A model generated the notes under the pieces. The model worked only from the letters and a program-made list of their open reading frames with translations, had not been told where the DNA came from and ran no database searches. Made by a program: the position numbers and the translations under genes. From Argyresthia goedartella (lineage: Eukaryota; Arthropoda; Insecta; Lepidoptera; Argyresthiidae): DNA of 64,000 nt. The DNA is taken from assembly GCA_949825045.1 (NCBI GenBank), contig OX463821.1, positions 35,298,486-35,362,485 of the forward strand. The letters run 5' to 3'. Below, piece by piece: positions 55,002 through 64,000 of the stretch. Positions within the stretch are counted from its first letter, which is position 1. Every line of letters begins with the position of its first letter.

Positions 55002-56683
55002 ATGTCGTTATCTGAAATCCAGAAGGGTGTTTCTAAGGAACTCAGATGGTTTTCCTCCGCACACGGTCTGATAGACCGTTTAGATAGGCATGATGTGGTA
55101 TTGGAGCGGTCTATGGACGTTAAGGAACGTTACAATAGGGTGCTCGAATTGTCCGCGCAGGCGGAATCAGTTGATGGTTGTGCACCTGACAGGCTGTCAC
55201 GGTTGATAGGGGATGTCGACCAATGTATGGAGATGGCAGCTGCTATCACGCAGAAGGCTGCGGACATACGTAGACAGCGCGAGTCCAGCCATGGTGGTGA
55301 CATTGAAGCACCTCTGCCGCATCAGGGATCGGGGTCCAGGTTACCTGCCATAACTATGCCTATCTTTGACGGCGTGTCCGGTGAATGGATGAGCTTCATC
55401 AATCTGTTCGACAGTTTGGTGCACATGCGATCGGACATTACCAAGTATTTCAAGATGGCTCAGCTGGTGGCAGCATTGAGGGGTGAGCCTAGGGAGCTGG
55501 TCGCTCATTTGACAGTTACGGAGGGTAACTATGAGACGGCCAGGCAATTGTTGGTCAGACGTTACCACAACAAACGGAGGTTGGCCGATGCCCAACTGAA
55601 CCGTTTGTTCAGCATCCCGGTTGTGAACAAGGTCGGGGCCATACAGACGGAGGTTTTGAACCCATTGTTGTCCGTCACCAAGGCTCTAGAGAATCTTGGA
55701 CTTCCGGTTGGTGAATGGTCGTACCTACTGTTGTACATTGTACTTTCCCGCCTACCCGCTGACGTGCAGACTCGTTTCGAACAGTCTCACGGGAGGTCGG
55801 CCGAGGACCTGCCCGCCTTCTCTGACTTGGTCGGATTTTTGGAAGAAGAGGCTCGACGGGCAGAGAATTTGGGGTTGACGGTCACACATCCTTCGGAGCC
55901 ACAGAGAGCTGCCGGGAGCGCTGTGAATAGGCAGTCGTATGGGACTGTGAGTGATTGACCCCACATGGTGAGACCTGCCCATGTTGTAGGCAGATTGGCC
56001 ATGCTGTGGCCAATTGCAATAAGTTCGGGGAACTTAGGGTGCTGGGACGGCGCCGGATGGCCAAGCAGCGGAGCTGGTGTTTCCTGTGCCTCGGGCCACA
56101 CATGGCTAGGGACTGCACGCGCACACAAATGTGCGGATATTGTGGTGGGCCCCACAACAATCTGTTGTGCATGAACCGGTCCGGCCAACAGCCACCACAG
56201 GGCCGTACCCAGGGTGACACGGCATGGGGCCCTGAGAATTCGTTTGCGACTCGGAGCGCAACTCAGGGGCCAACGTCCCCACGTGCACAGGGCAGTACTA
56301 GGGTGCAGGGCCACACTCAGGATCATTACATGGGGTGCCCTGAGTTTTCGGTTGCAACTCAGCATCCGACTCAGCGGGACATTGGGTGTGTTGAGCAGGC
56401 CGTAACGGGCGGGTGGCATGGGACACCTTCGAGCTATGCGGGTGCGGTTCGGACGCCGCCTCAGTTGTCGCCCCGCTCGTCACCTCGTCCTCGTCGGTCA
56501 CATGTGATGTCCCCCCCGCTCATGGAGCGGCCACGGTTGAATTCACGCCCACCCCCCTTTACGGGGAATCGTAGGGTGGCAATGGAACCGGCGCGTCGGC
56601 CATTTGTACAATGGGACCCTCTGGCGTATAGCTGCATACCTGATCGGTTACAGGCACAGTGGGGCCCCGGGGGCCCTCGCTAG
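55002..56683 (+). pseudogene. gag: BEL-2 gag, one frameshift
   Basis: The first frame (55002-55958) matches BEL-1 gag residues 1 to about 317. A lost C near 55950 (GTGAGTG-ATTGACC) shifts it to the frame 55955-56683, which carries the three zinc knuckles and tail. It also lacks a 24-bp stretch (PPTRKDRT codons). The repeat region is much shorter than in BEL-1. It ends at a TAG in the same position and context as BEL-1 (CGC TAG GAA). Confidence 0.9.
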
Positions 56684-59600
56684 GAATTTGCGGCCCAACC
56701 ATTTGTTGCCCCCCAACCGGAGACGGTGGTGTTACCGATCGCCTCTGTGCTTGTTTGGGATTTTGCGGGCAACCCAACATACGTTCGCGCCTTATTAGAT
56801 TCTGGAGCTCAGGGCTGCATTGTATCGAATGATTTAGCAAAATGGTTGGGCCTCAAGATAAATAGGTATAATAAATCAATACGGGGCGTGGGGAATGTTA
56901 CGGTTACGAATGTAGTTGGTCAATCGGTGATCATGTTCTCTCCACGTTATGACATTTTGACAAAAACATCCGTGCAAGCTTTAGTAATGACGCATGTCAT
57001 GGGCAGACACCCCTTGGTGAAGTTGAATCCGGCCGTTCGATTCCTGACATCAGGACTCAAGTTGGCGGATCCCGATTTTGACACTCCAGCCCCGGTCGAC
57101 CTGCTACTGGGAGCAGACGTTCTGGGTAGGTTTCTGTTGTCGGATCGGCGAGTTCTTCAGCCGGACGGATTGGTTGCTGTGGATACTAAGTTTGGTCACG
57201 TGATCATGGGCCCGGCATTGCCAATGGTTAGGCCTGCCGAGTCAGATGGCATACTTATTGGCTCAGCGTTGTCAGATGCTATCCAACGTTTCTGGGAGAT
57301 AGAGGAACCTCCCACCGTTCGTCGAGTCGACGCAGACGAAGAAGAGTGCGAGTTGTTTTACCAGAATAGTACTGGTCGCCTTCGTTCTGGTCGTTTTGTA
57401 ACTCGACTGCCTTTCAGGGCCGATCGACCGCCACTAGGAGAATCTAGGAAGATGGCTGAGACGAGATTGATGTCGATGGAGCGTAGGATGTCAAGGGACG
57501 CCGTATTTAAACAAAAATACGTCGATTTCATGAGGGAGTATGAGTCGTTAGGACACATGTCGGTATCGGGTGTGGACTGGAGATCTGAGGATCATTGTTT
57601 CCTTCCACACCATGCCGTCCTGCGAACCCCTACCGGCAAGATTCGAGTTGTTTTTGATGGGTCAGCACCTACCTCGAACGGGATGTCCCTGAATCAGTGT
57701 CTACATTCGGGACCCAAGTTGAGTCGTGATATTTCGGATATTCTCACGAGCTTTCGGAGACACCAGATTGTATTTGTCGCAGACATTCGGATGATGTTTA
57801 GGCAAACGGTAATTCATCCGGCTGACAGAAGGTATCAGTTGATACTTTGGCGTGAGTCCACGGCCGAGCCAGTCAAGGTCTATGAGTTAAACACGAACAC
57901 GTATGGGTTACGGTCTAGCCCGTATTTGGCGATGCTTACCCTGCGGGAGTTGGCGTCGCGTGACCGTGTGAGCTATCCTAGAGCCGCCGCTATCCTGGAG
58001 CAAGATTTGTACGTCGATGACGTCTGCACAGGGGCAGCCAGTGTAGAGGAAGCTCTGGACCGACGTGACGAGCTCATTCAATTGCTGGAACGAGGCGGCT
58101 ATGAACTACGCAAGTGGATGTCCAACTCCCCTGAGTTGATGGCTGGTCTCCCAGATGAGTTTCAACAAGACCCGCACGTTTTTGAGAATCCTGACAACCC
58201 TAACATGTTGTCAGTGCTTGGAATTCAGTACCGGCCCGTCCATGATGAGTTTACCTATCGGGTGGTTTTAGAAACACCGAAGGCCTGGACGAAGCGGTCA
58301 GTACTGTCAACGATTGCGAGAACGTTCGACCCGAATGGATGGATTTCTCCAGTCACCTTTGCTCTCAAATGTTTTATGCAAAGGCAATGGGCGGCTCAGT
58401 TGACCTAGGACACCCACCTCTCAGGTGATTTGTTGACTGATTGGACGCGAATGTTCACCTCGCTATCGGACATAAATAATGTATCGTTGCCGAGGAAATT
58501 GGTCCCTGCTGGGGATTACAGGGCAACCCTTCAAGGGTTTTGTGATGCCTCTGAACGAGGGTTTGCGGCAGCGGTTTATTTGCGAACCGTCACCTCCACC
58601 GGGGAGGTCGACGTGCGTTTGGTTTTGGCAAAAAGCAAGGTAGCGCCTATTCGGACAAGGATGATGATTCTAAAACTGGAACTGTCCGGGGCTGCTCTTT
58701 TGACCAAACTTTTGAATCACACTCTAACAGTGTTGCGTGGGTTTTGGTGGATACGGTGTACGCTTGGACGGACAGCCAGATCGTTTTGTGCTGGCTGAAG
58801 GCTTCGTTCCATAACTTAGAGGTTTTTGTTGCGAACCGTGTCTCCCAGATTGTGTCGTCTGAGGTCCCACTGACCTGGAGACATGTACCAGGAGAATTGA
58901 ACCCGTCTGATTGTGCATCCAGGGGATGTCGGGCTCCTGAACTCGTTAGACACCATTTGTGGTGGGGACCACCCTGGCTTGCCAAGAGAGAATCGGACTG
59001 GCTCCACAGCCATGTAGTAGTATCTTCGGATCATGGCCCCAGAGCGGCCGTGCATGTTACCCAGAAGTCTGAGGACCCTGACGCCGGGTTTCTGCTGGAC
59101 CGGTATAGCTCACTTGACAAGTTGATAAACGTGTCCACTTGGATTAGGATATTCGCTCGAAATTGTCGTACTCCTCGCGATCAGCGAACGTTGAACCCTA
59201 TTCTGACTCCGGCAGCGCGAAACGAGTCGCTGTTGAATTTGGTCCGGTTGGTACAGTCCTCGAAGTTTGGGGCAGAATTGGAGATTATACGAAGTTGACG
59301 TTCGAATTTGAAGGGAGCCGTCGCGCGTCTCAACCCCTTTGTTGATTCGACCGGGTTACTTCGGGTAGGAGGAAGATTGCGCAATGCGAATCTGTCGTAT
59401 TCGGCTCGTCACCCACTTCTGCTCCCCAAGGGGGGACAGTTAGTTGAATTGCTGGTGACTGATCGTCATATTAAAAACGCGCATGCCGGTTGTAACGCGT
59501 TGTTGGCCACGCTCCAGCGGGAGTTTTGGATCTTATCTGCCCGCCGTGTCATACGGAACATCGTGTTTCGGTGCATGCCTTGTTATCGACTTAAGGCTGC

Positions 59601-60434
59601 CACGATGCAACCTCTCATGGGGGACTTGCCCCCTGATCGTGTGAATGAGGTCAGACCGTTTTCAGGTGTTGGTACGAATTTTGCAGGACCGTTTATGGTG
59701 AAGAGTTCACGATTGCGTACCGCTAAGCAATACAAGGCGTACCTATGTGTGTTTGTTTGTTTATCCACCAAGGCGGTACATCTCGAGCTCGTTGCTGATC
59801 TCTCGACAGAGGCTTTCATTGCTTGTTTGGATAGGTTTGTTTCTCGAAGGGGACTTCCAACTTTGATCCGCTCTGATAACGGCACTAACTACACAGGTGC
59901 GGAACGATACTTACGAGAGATAGTCAACTTTTTGAATGTAAATAAAGTGGGTATTGGAACGGCCCTCTCCCGTCGGGGTATACAGTGGACCTTCAGCCCA
60001 CCGATTTGCCCCCACTGGGGTGGGATTTTTGAGGCCATAGTTAAGTCAGCTAAGACGCACTTGGGGCATATAGTAGGTCAGACCGCGCTGACTTTTGAGG
60101 AGCTCGCGACATTGTTTTGTAAGATCGAGGCCGTTCTCAATTCGCGACCGTTGTGTCCGCTCAGCTCGGATCCAAATGACCTGGAGGCTCTGACCCCAGG
60201 CCATTTCTTGATAGGACAGCCACTTAACGCGTTGCCCGAGCACCCCTTCGAGGGAGTGAAATTGTATCGGTTGTCAAGGTATCAGATGTTGCAGCAGTTT
60301 ACTCAGAATTTCTGGAAGCGTTGGTCGCTCGAGTATCTGCATATCTTACAACAGCGCCTTAAGTGGACTGACAAAACTAGCCCCCCTAGTGTTGGTGACC
60401 TTGTTCTGGTTAAGGATGCTAACCTACCGCCACT
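56684..60434 (+). pseudogene. pol: BEL-2 pol: protease, RT, RNase H, integrase
   Basis: Same frame as gag's end, separated only by TAG. The protease has LLDSGAQ and a PVDLLLGADV block. The RT has KIRVVFDGSAPTSNGMSLNQ, the first aspartate in VADIRMMFRQ, and YVDD at 58010-58021. RNase H has GFCDAS and AWTDSQIVLCWL, and the integrase has a zinc-binding H-C-C region near RNIVFRCMPCYRL, SDNGTNYTGA and the HWGGIFEAIVKSAK glutamate. Lesions: TAG at 58406-58408, a 7-bp deletion near 58740 and TGA at 59296-59298. The first integrase catalytic position reads GTNFAGPF (AAT at 59677-59679), where D is expected. The end is cut at 60434. The frame after that (to 60516) is unrelated read-through. Confidence 0.9.
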
Positions 60435-61220
60435 ACATACTATGTATACTATGTATAGTAATTTTTCATATCTTTTCGATACTATGACGACTTTCTGGCA
60501 TGCATTAAAAATTTAATTTTTTAATTTTGAAAAAAACGCGACTCCTTTTGATATTAGTTTAAGAACAAAAGTTGTATATATATATATATATATATATATA
60601 TAATCACCTTTTAAATTCCGTCGTTTTGATGCCCCACTCGATAAGATTAGAGGATTGTTTGTTCATGCCACATATTTTGGCGTATTAATTTTTATACGCA
60701 ACTATCAATATATATATTGTTAACCAATGTAAGTTTTGACTCCCAGATATGGTAAATTTTCACCAAATTAATGCCTCCACCTATAGGTAGTTTCACAGAA
60801 CCGTATTGGTGGCTATAGTTCACTTTTTAGTTAGGTTTGTTAGGCCAAAAATTTATAAATAACTTGGAGCCAAAGCAAAGTGGAGCGGAGCGAGGCGAAC
60901 CCATGGAATTCAGTATAAAACAGGATGCACAATATTGATGAACATATAGATTAAGGATGTATTTTTTGAATGTAACTTTATAGTCAATTTTATAAAAAAT
61001 TAACCATAAGCCTTTTTAATATGATGTCACATAGTTTATGACTCTCGGGATATGTAATTTTTTAACGATAACTGAAATGCCCAAATCTGTTCAGTAGTAG
61101 TAGTTTAAATAAACTAGTGAGCAAAAGAAACTCACTCAGATACATAAAGGTAGATACCATAAATGAACTCTGAAAACATTACACTATTTTTTCGGGCAGT
61201 CGTGTAAAGAGATCCGTCTT
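60435..61220. other. No gene seen; AT-rich sequence with microsatellite
   Basis: Begins with TACTATGTA-type short repeats at the BEL-2 break. (TA)14 lies at 60575-60602. The remainder, including AGTGGAGCGGAGCGAGGCG near 60880, was not recognised. Confidence 0.5.
60575..60602. repeat. (TA)14 microsatellite
   Basis: A perfect dinucleotide run of 28 bp. Confidence 0.97.
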
Positions 61221-61433
61221 TTTGCCAACGTTGTGGCAACCTACTGGAGACGGAATAAAAGGCTTGGAATATGCTCAGTTACAGTCTAGTTTTATTTAAC
61301 AAATAACTCTTATATAAATCGTCCTCGATAATCATCACGTACCAAAACCGGTACGTGATGTCGATTTTCTGTGTCAGCCAATAACTTATCTCGAGGATAC
61401 TTTAGTCCGTGATGATAAGGGATGGCTGGCACA
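61221..61433 (-). repeat. gypsy element 3' LTR
   Basis: 213 bp. On the minus strand it runs TGTGCCAGCC to CGTTGGCAAA and is preceded by AAGGGGGTGAGTATC, the polypurine tract. It contains the hairpin CACGTACCAAAACCGGTACGTG. It differs from the 5' LTR by a 5-bp indel and one substitution. Confidence 0.93.
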
Positions 61434-61546
61434 GATACTCACCCCCTTACAAAAAGGCAATATTAAGTAAATTACGATAAATGGAAAAGTAAAAAAAACA
61501 AAGCACGAAAACATTTAAATTAAATAATACTATACATTGCGACTAG

Positions 61547-61797
61547 CTAGGCTGAGGTAATCCACCTCTTCCGGAGTGCGGCGCCAACTCTTCCGTTAAA
61601 AAAACGGTTGGCCACCATGAAGAACACGATGGCCGCTAGTATGGTGAGGATCCCGAGCGTCGCAAGAATCATCTCCCGATGACCGTTGAACTCTTTTATC
61701 ACCTCCGCTCGGCGATATTTTCCGTCAATTTGGTGGCGTCTTGTATCCCGTTGTTTTGGGTCATGGTTAGTTGTTCCTTGGAGTTATATCCGCCCAT
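61547..61797 (-). pseudogene. Small downstream ORF: myristoylation-type start, one membrane segment
   Basis: ATG (plus-strand 61795-61797) opens MGGYNSKEQ, matching the N-myristoylation pattern MGxxxS. After 32 codons there is a TGA (61699-61701). The overlapping frame continues with a polar stretch and then a strongly hydrophobic run (ILATLGILTILAAIVFF, about 20 residues). A basic tail (ALRKRW) and TAG at 61547-61549 follow. One base change in length near 61705 would explain the break. It lies between the integrase end (61869) and the 3' LTR, the place where env-like genes sit in some LTR elements. It is far too short for an envelope. I do not know this protein. Membrane targeting of particles is a guess. 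Confidence 0.55.
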
Positions 61798-61868
61798 GGT
61801 GGTTTCGTTGCGTTTCCTGCTGGTTTACTGAATAGCGAATGATACTCTATGATTTACCAATTCGCTAT

Positions 61869-62265
61869 TTATACCAAACGAGTGCCGTCATCAAAGTTTA
61901 ATATAAAGAATCTCAACGTTTGTTTGTACTTTCGACCAAACTTGGACGTTGTTGGTCGTGCTGACTCGACAACTGAGTCTTCCGCTTTGCTCGTTGGTTG
62001 CGGGAACGTGATGGAACTCGGCTGATCTGCTGGTAGGAAAGCTGGCTTTAATCTATCGATCGAAAATGTGTCGACGGTGTTGTTCTTGTTGATGACTAAA
62101 TATTTCGCCGTTCGTCGTAGAACTTCATAAGGCCCTTCATAAGGAGGAATCAGACCTTTGGCGACACCTTCTCTCTTGATGAAAACGTGAGAGCAGGAGC
62201 TTAACTCGGGGTGGATGAAATACTTGTTTTGGTGATTCTCTCTCCTCGGAACGGAGCAAGGGCAC
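61869..62265 (-). pseudogene. gypsy integrase C-terminus
   Basis: The minus-strand frame 61869-62453 contains HVFIKREG, then PPYEGPYEVLRR (the GPY/F module) and DTFSIDRLKPAF, the standard end of a Ty3/gypsy integrase. A low-complexity tail rich in S, T and P follows. Everything upstream in integrase, RNase H and RT is deleted; the protease runs into it at about 62265 in a different frame. Confidence 0.85.
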
Positions 62266-62557
62266 AACATCGTTCTCCATATGTGCTGATATATATCTTT
62301 GAACCGTTGGCAGCATGTAATGAGTAATCTGTTTTCCCGGAATGCTTCAGCTTGCGTTTTAGTACAGATATGTTCGCGCCAGTATCGATCAAATATTTTT
62401 CTCCCGTCTTCTTGTCTGTGATAAATAGGCGATGAAATTGTGAAAAAGCACACAGCTCCGTCTCATTGCATGCCCGCTTTAGTTTCCCTGTTGCTTCCAG
62501 GAACACTGAGCCTCGCACTTGAAAGCTCTCTTGCCAAAACGTGAATGATAAAAGCAT
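62265..62557 (-). pseudogene. gypsy aspartic protease
   Basis: Minus-strand frame 62201-62557. A gag-like tail leads to RLFITDKKTG and then YLIDTGANISVL, the retropepsin D-T-G site intact, and HAANGSKIYISTYG. At about 62265 the frame crosses the deletion junction into out-of-frame integrase sequence. In full-length elements it cuts the gag-pol precursor. Confidence 0.82.
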
Positions 62558-63269
62558 AACTTCGAGTTTCTCCGGAATGGAAACGGGCTTCCTGACCGTG
62601 AACTTGAGAATGGCTTACTGCGATAAAACTGCCGACGATTGTTGTTATTATGAATTGCAGCTAACTCAATCTTTACTTTCGCTAGCTCGGCAGTTAGTTG
62701 CGTTACTGGGTCGTCGACCCTGCTTAGCGCAGCAACTTGTTCGAAGCTCGAGACTTCGTAAATATTGTCGGCCATCTGGGCTAAATCGTCAATTCCTTTC
62801 TCTTTATTTGCCGAAATATTGAGGTTAAGGAGGTCGGTAATTGTTTTAGCCAAAACATTTTTGCAGTTTCGTCGTTGATTTTATCTTCCCCAAGCTCCTT
62901 GATTTTTCTTAATAACTGTGACGGTTTTCTGTCTCCGAGGTCGGTGTCCGTGAATAATCTCTGGAATTTGCGATGCGGGGATTCTTCATATGTCGAAATC
63001 AATCTGTCTTTTAACTTCTGGTACTTTCCGCTGTCTGATAAGGAAATCACTATGTCACTGGCTTGTTCGATTTCCTCTTTGGCTAGTTTGGTAAGGACTA
63101 GGTGGAATTGGGATTCGTCACCTAACTTCTGGGGGGTGGTTACTGCTTCAAAATGTGCGAACCATAACCGGGGCTTGTCCTTCCAGAAGTCTGCGATTTT
63201 AGACGAAGTGCTGATTGCTTGCACTTCTAGGGTAGCTGCACACGGGTTCTGTTTCACAGGCGACGACAT
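62479..63269 (-). pseudogene. gag: gypsy gag
   Basis: ATG at 63269 opens a 162-codon frame with FWKDKPRLWFAHFEAVT and a leucine-rich capsid core (YQKLKDRLISTYEESPHRKFQ, interrupted in quoting). The frame shifts near 62805-62820 into 62479-62853, which has GIDDLAQMADNIYEV, a coiled stretch, a basic serine/arginine region and a CFYH...CEAQC zinc-knuckle-like end. Order and motifs match CsRn1-type gag as I recall it. It packages RNA in particles; one frameshift makes this copy defective. Confidence 0.85.
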
Positions 63270-63319
63270 GCTGCTGCTTAACCGAAGGTTGCTTGATATT
63301 CAAACGTCGGGGTCACCAC

Positions 63320-63537
63320 TTTGCCAACGTTGTGGCAACCTACTGGAGACGGAATAAAAGGCTTGGAATATGCTCAGTTACAGTCTAGTTTTATTTAACA
63401 AATAACTCTTCTTATATATAAATCGTCCTCGATAATCATCACGTACCAAAACCGGTACGTGATGTCGATTTTCTGTGTCAGCCAATAACTTATCTCGATG
63501 ATACTTTAGTCCGTGATGATAAGGGATGGCTGGCACA
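63320..63537 (-). repeat. gypsy element 5' LTR
   Basis: 218 bp, nearly identical to 61221-61433. On the minus strand it ends TTGGCAAA, followed by the primer binding site (63301-63318). Confidence 0.93.
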
Positions 63538-63614
63538 TCTTAAAGGCCTACTTCCTCCCCGTAACGCAGTTGTTCTGTATTATCAAACATATACATAGTA
63601 AACGTCATCTTTTT

Positions 63615-64000
63615 GCTTCCAATCTATATTGGACCACTGAGGGAATAGAAGGGTGAGGAATCTACCACAGATTGGTTTTTAGATCTCTTTTACAGTTGTT
63701 CGTGTCTAATATAAATATTATGTTATTAATTATTATAAGTAATAAGCAGGAATAAATAATTAAAAAAACTGCGAGTTCTGTCTTGAGTTTGATTAACCCC
63801 ATGCAGTATTTTACACAAAGTCATTCACATGGTTTTTAAATTGCTCAAATGCCAATTTCAAAACCTCCAGAGTATGTAGTAGAGAATGTACTGACCCTTG
63901 AAATAATTGCTAACTTTCGCGAGTCTAAATCGGGGCGCAACTGGTTTGTGATTATTTTGTAGGTTAACATTATAGCTTATGCTAATTTTGGAAAATGTTG
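63615..64000 (-). pseudogene. LINE-2 copy D, 3' end, minus strand
   Basis: Reverse complement resembles the LINE-2 end: RFRLAKVSN coding, AATAAATAATT and AGAGATCTAAAAACCAATCTGTGG in the 3' UTR, then TGGTCCAATATAGA. More diverged than copies A-C, with deletions in the C-terminal coding region. Continues past the window edge. Confidence 0.85.

Larger units (their letters stand above)
48665..60434 (+). mobile_element. BEL-2: BEL/Pao retrotransposon, hosts BEL-1
   Basis: Its 5' LTR (48665-48795 + 54050-54471) is split by BEL-1. The body follows: primer binding region, leader, gag (55002-56683) and pol (56684-60434). The 3' end of pol, the polypurine tract and the 3' LTR are missing; homology to BEL-1 stops at CCGCCACT (60434) and unrelated AT-rich sequence follows. 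It is the best source in the window for the family's complete protein order. Confidence 0.9.
61221..63537 (-). mobile_element. Compact Ty3/gypsy element with internal deletion
   Basis: A minus-strand element: 5' LTR at 63320-63537, 3' LTR at 61221-61433, and TCTT on both sides (61217-61220, 63538-63541) as a 4-bp target duplication. Gag, protease and the integrase C-terminus remain; RT, RNase H and most of integrase are deleted. GTGGTGACCCCGACG follows the 5' LTR, fitting a primer binding site for tryptophan tRNA, which is typical of the CsRn1 group as I know it. An extra small frame follows pol. Confidence 0.9.

Noticed and set aside
60435..60516. C-terminal extension of BEL-2 pol
   Set aside because: Homology to BEL-1 stops at 60434; the remaining codons are read-through into AT-rich sequence.

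Overview
This is a gene-poor, transposon-packed stretch of an insect nuclear genome, most likely a moth or butterfly. The grounds are the kinds of repeat present. They include a maT-type mariner (catalytic spacing DD37D), BEL/Pao and Ty3/gypsy LTR retrotransposons, an env-bearing errantivirus remnant, several LINE families and tRNA-derived SINEs. There are also inverted-repeat families with CCGACTTCAA ends or TCCGTCCGTC runs that I associate with Lepidoptera. I found no convincing host protein gene, no true tRNA or rRNA gene and no CRISPR array. One weak candidate host exon lies at 17947-18239.

Layout, left to right. 1-1900: 3' end of an errantivirus (end of pol, broken env with a furin site, fusion-peptide-like stretch and C-terminal membrane anchor). 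1902-7515: a 58-bp satellite (7 + 21 units) split by a minus-strand LINE; the LINE is itself split by a 1085-bp element with TTAA target duplication. 8857-10168: a complete maT mariner with one frameshift, inside an older inverted-repeat element. 10.3-18.2 kb: relics of inverted-repeat elements, a LINE 3' fragment, a piggyBac transposase scrap and a SINE. 18.5-48.1 kb: a complex block in which LINE-2, SINE-A and a long tail of other sequence occur three times (A about 18.6-23.6 kb, B about 23.7-35.2 kb, C about 37.8-48.1 kb). The copies act as empty-site controls for one another and expose later insertions: a 572-bp unknown element in A, a BEL/Pao at 35197 in B, and a LINE-3 fragment in C.

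48.7-60.4 kb: two BEL/Pao elements, one nested in the other. The inner one (BEL-1, 48796-54049) is complete at its ends, with a GTTAG target duplication on both sides and two nearly identical LTRs. Its intact gag is followed, after one in-frame UAG, by an open frame fusing protease start, RNase H and integrase core; reverse transcriptase is missing. It sits in the 5' LTR of BEL-2, which keeps PR-RT-RH-IN but is broken by stops and frameshifts and has lost its 3' end. 61221-63537: a compact minus-strand Ty3/gypsy element with two LTRs and a large internal deletion. A small reading frame downstream of pol has an N-myristoylation-type start and a membrane segment. 63.6-64 kb: a fourth LINE-2 copy on the minus strand runs off the window.

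The parts do not form a pathway. BEL-1 and the small gypsy element look like deletion derivatives that would need proteins from full-length relatives to move. The nesting gives a relative timeline: satellite, then LINE-1, then the TTAA element; and BEL-2, then BEL-1.
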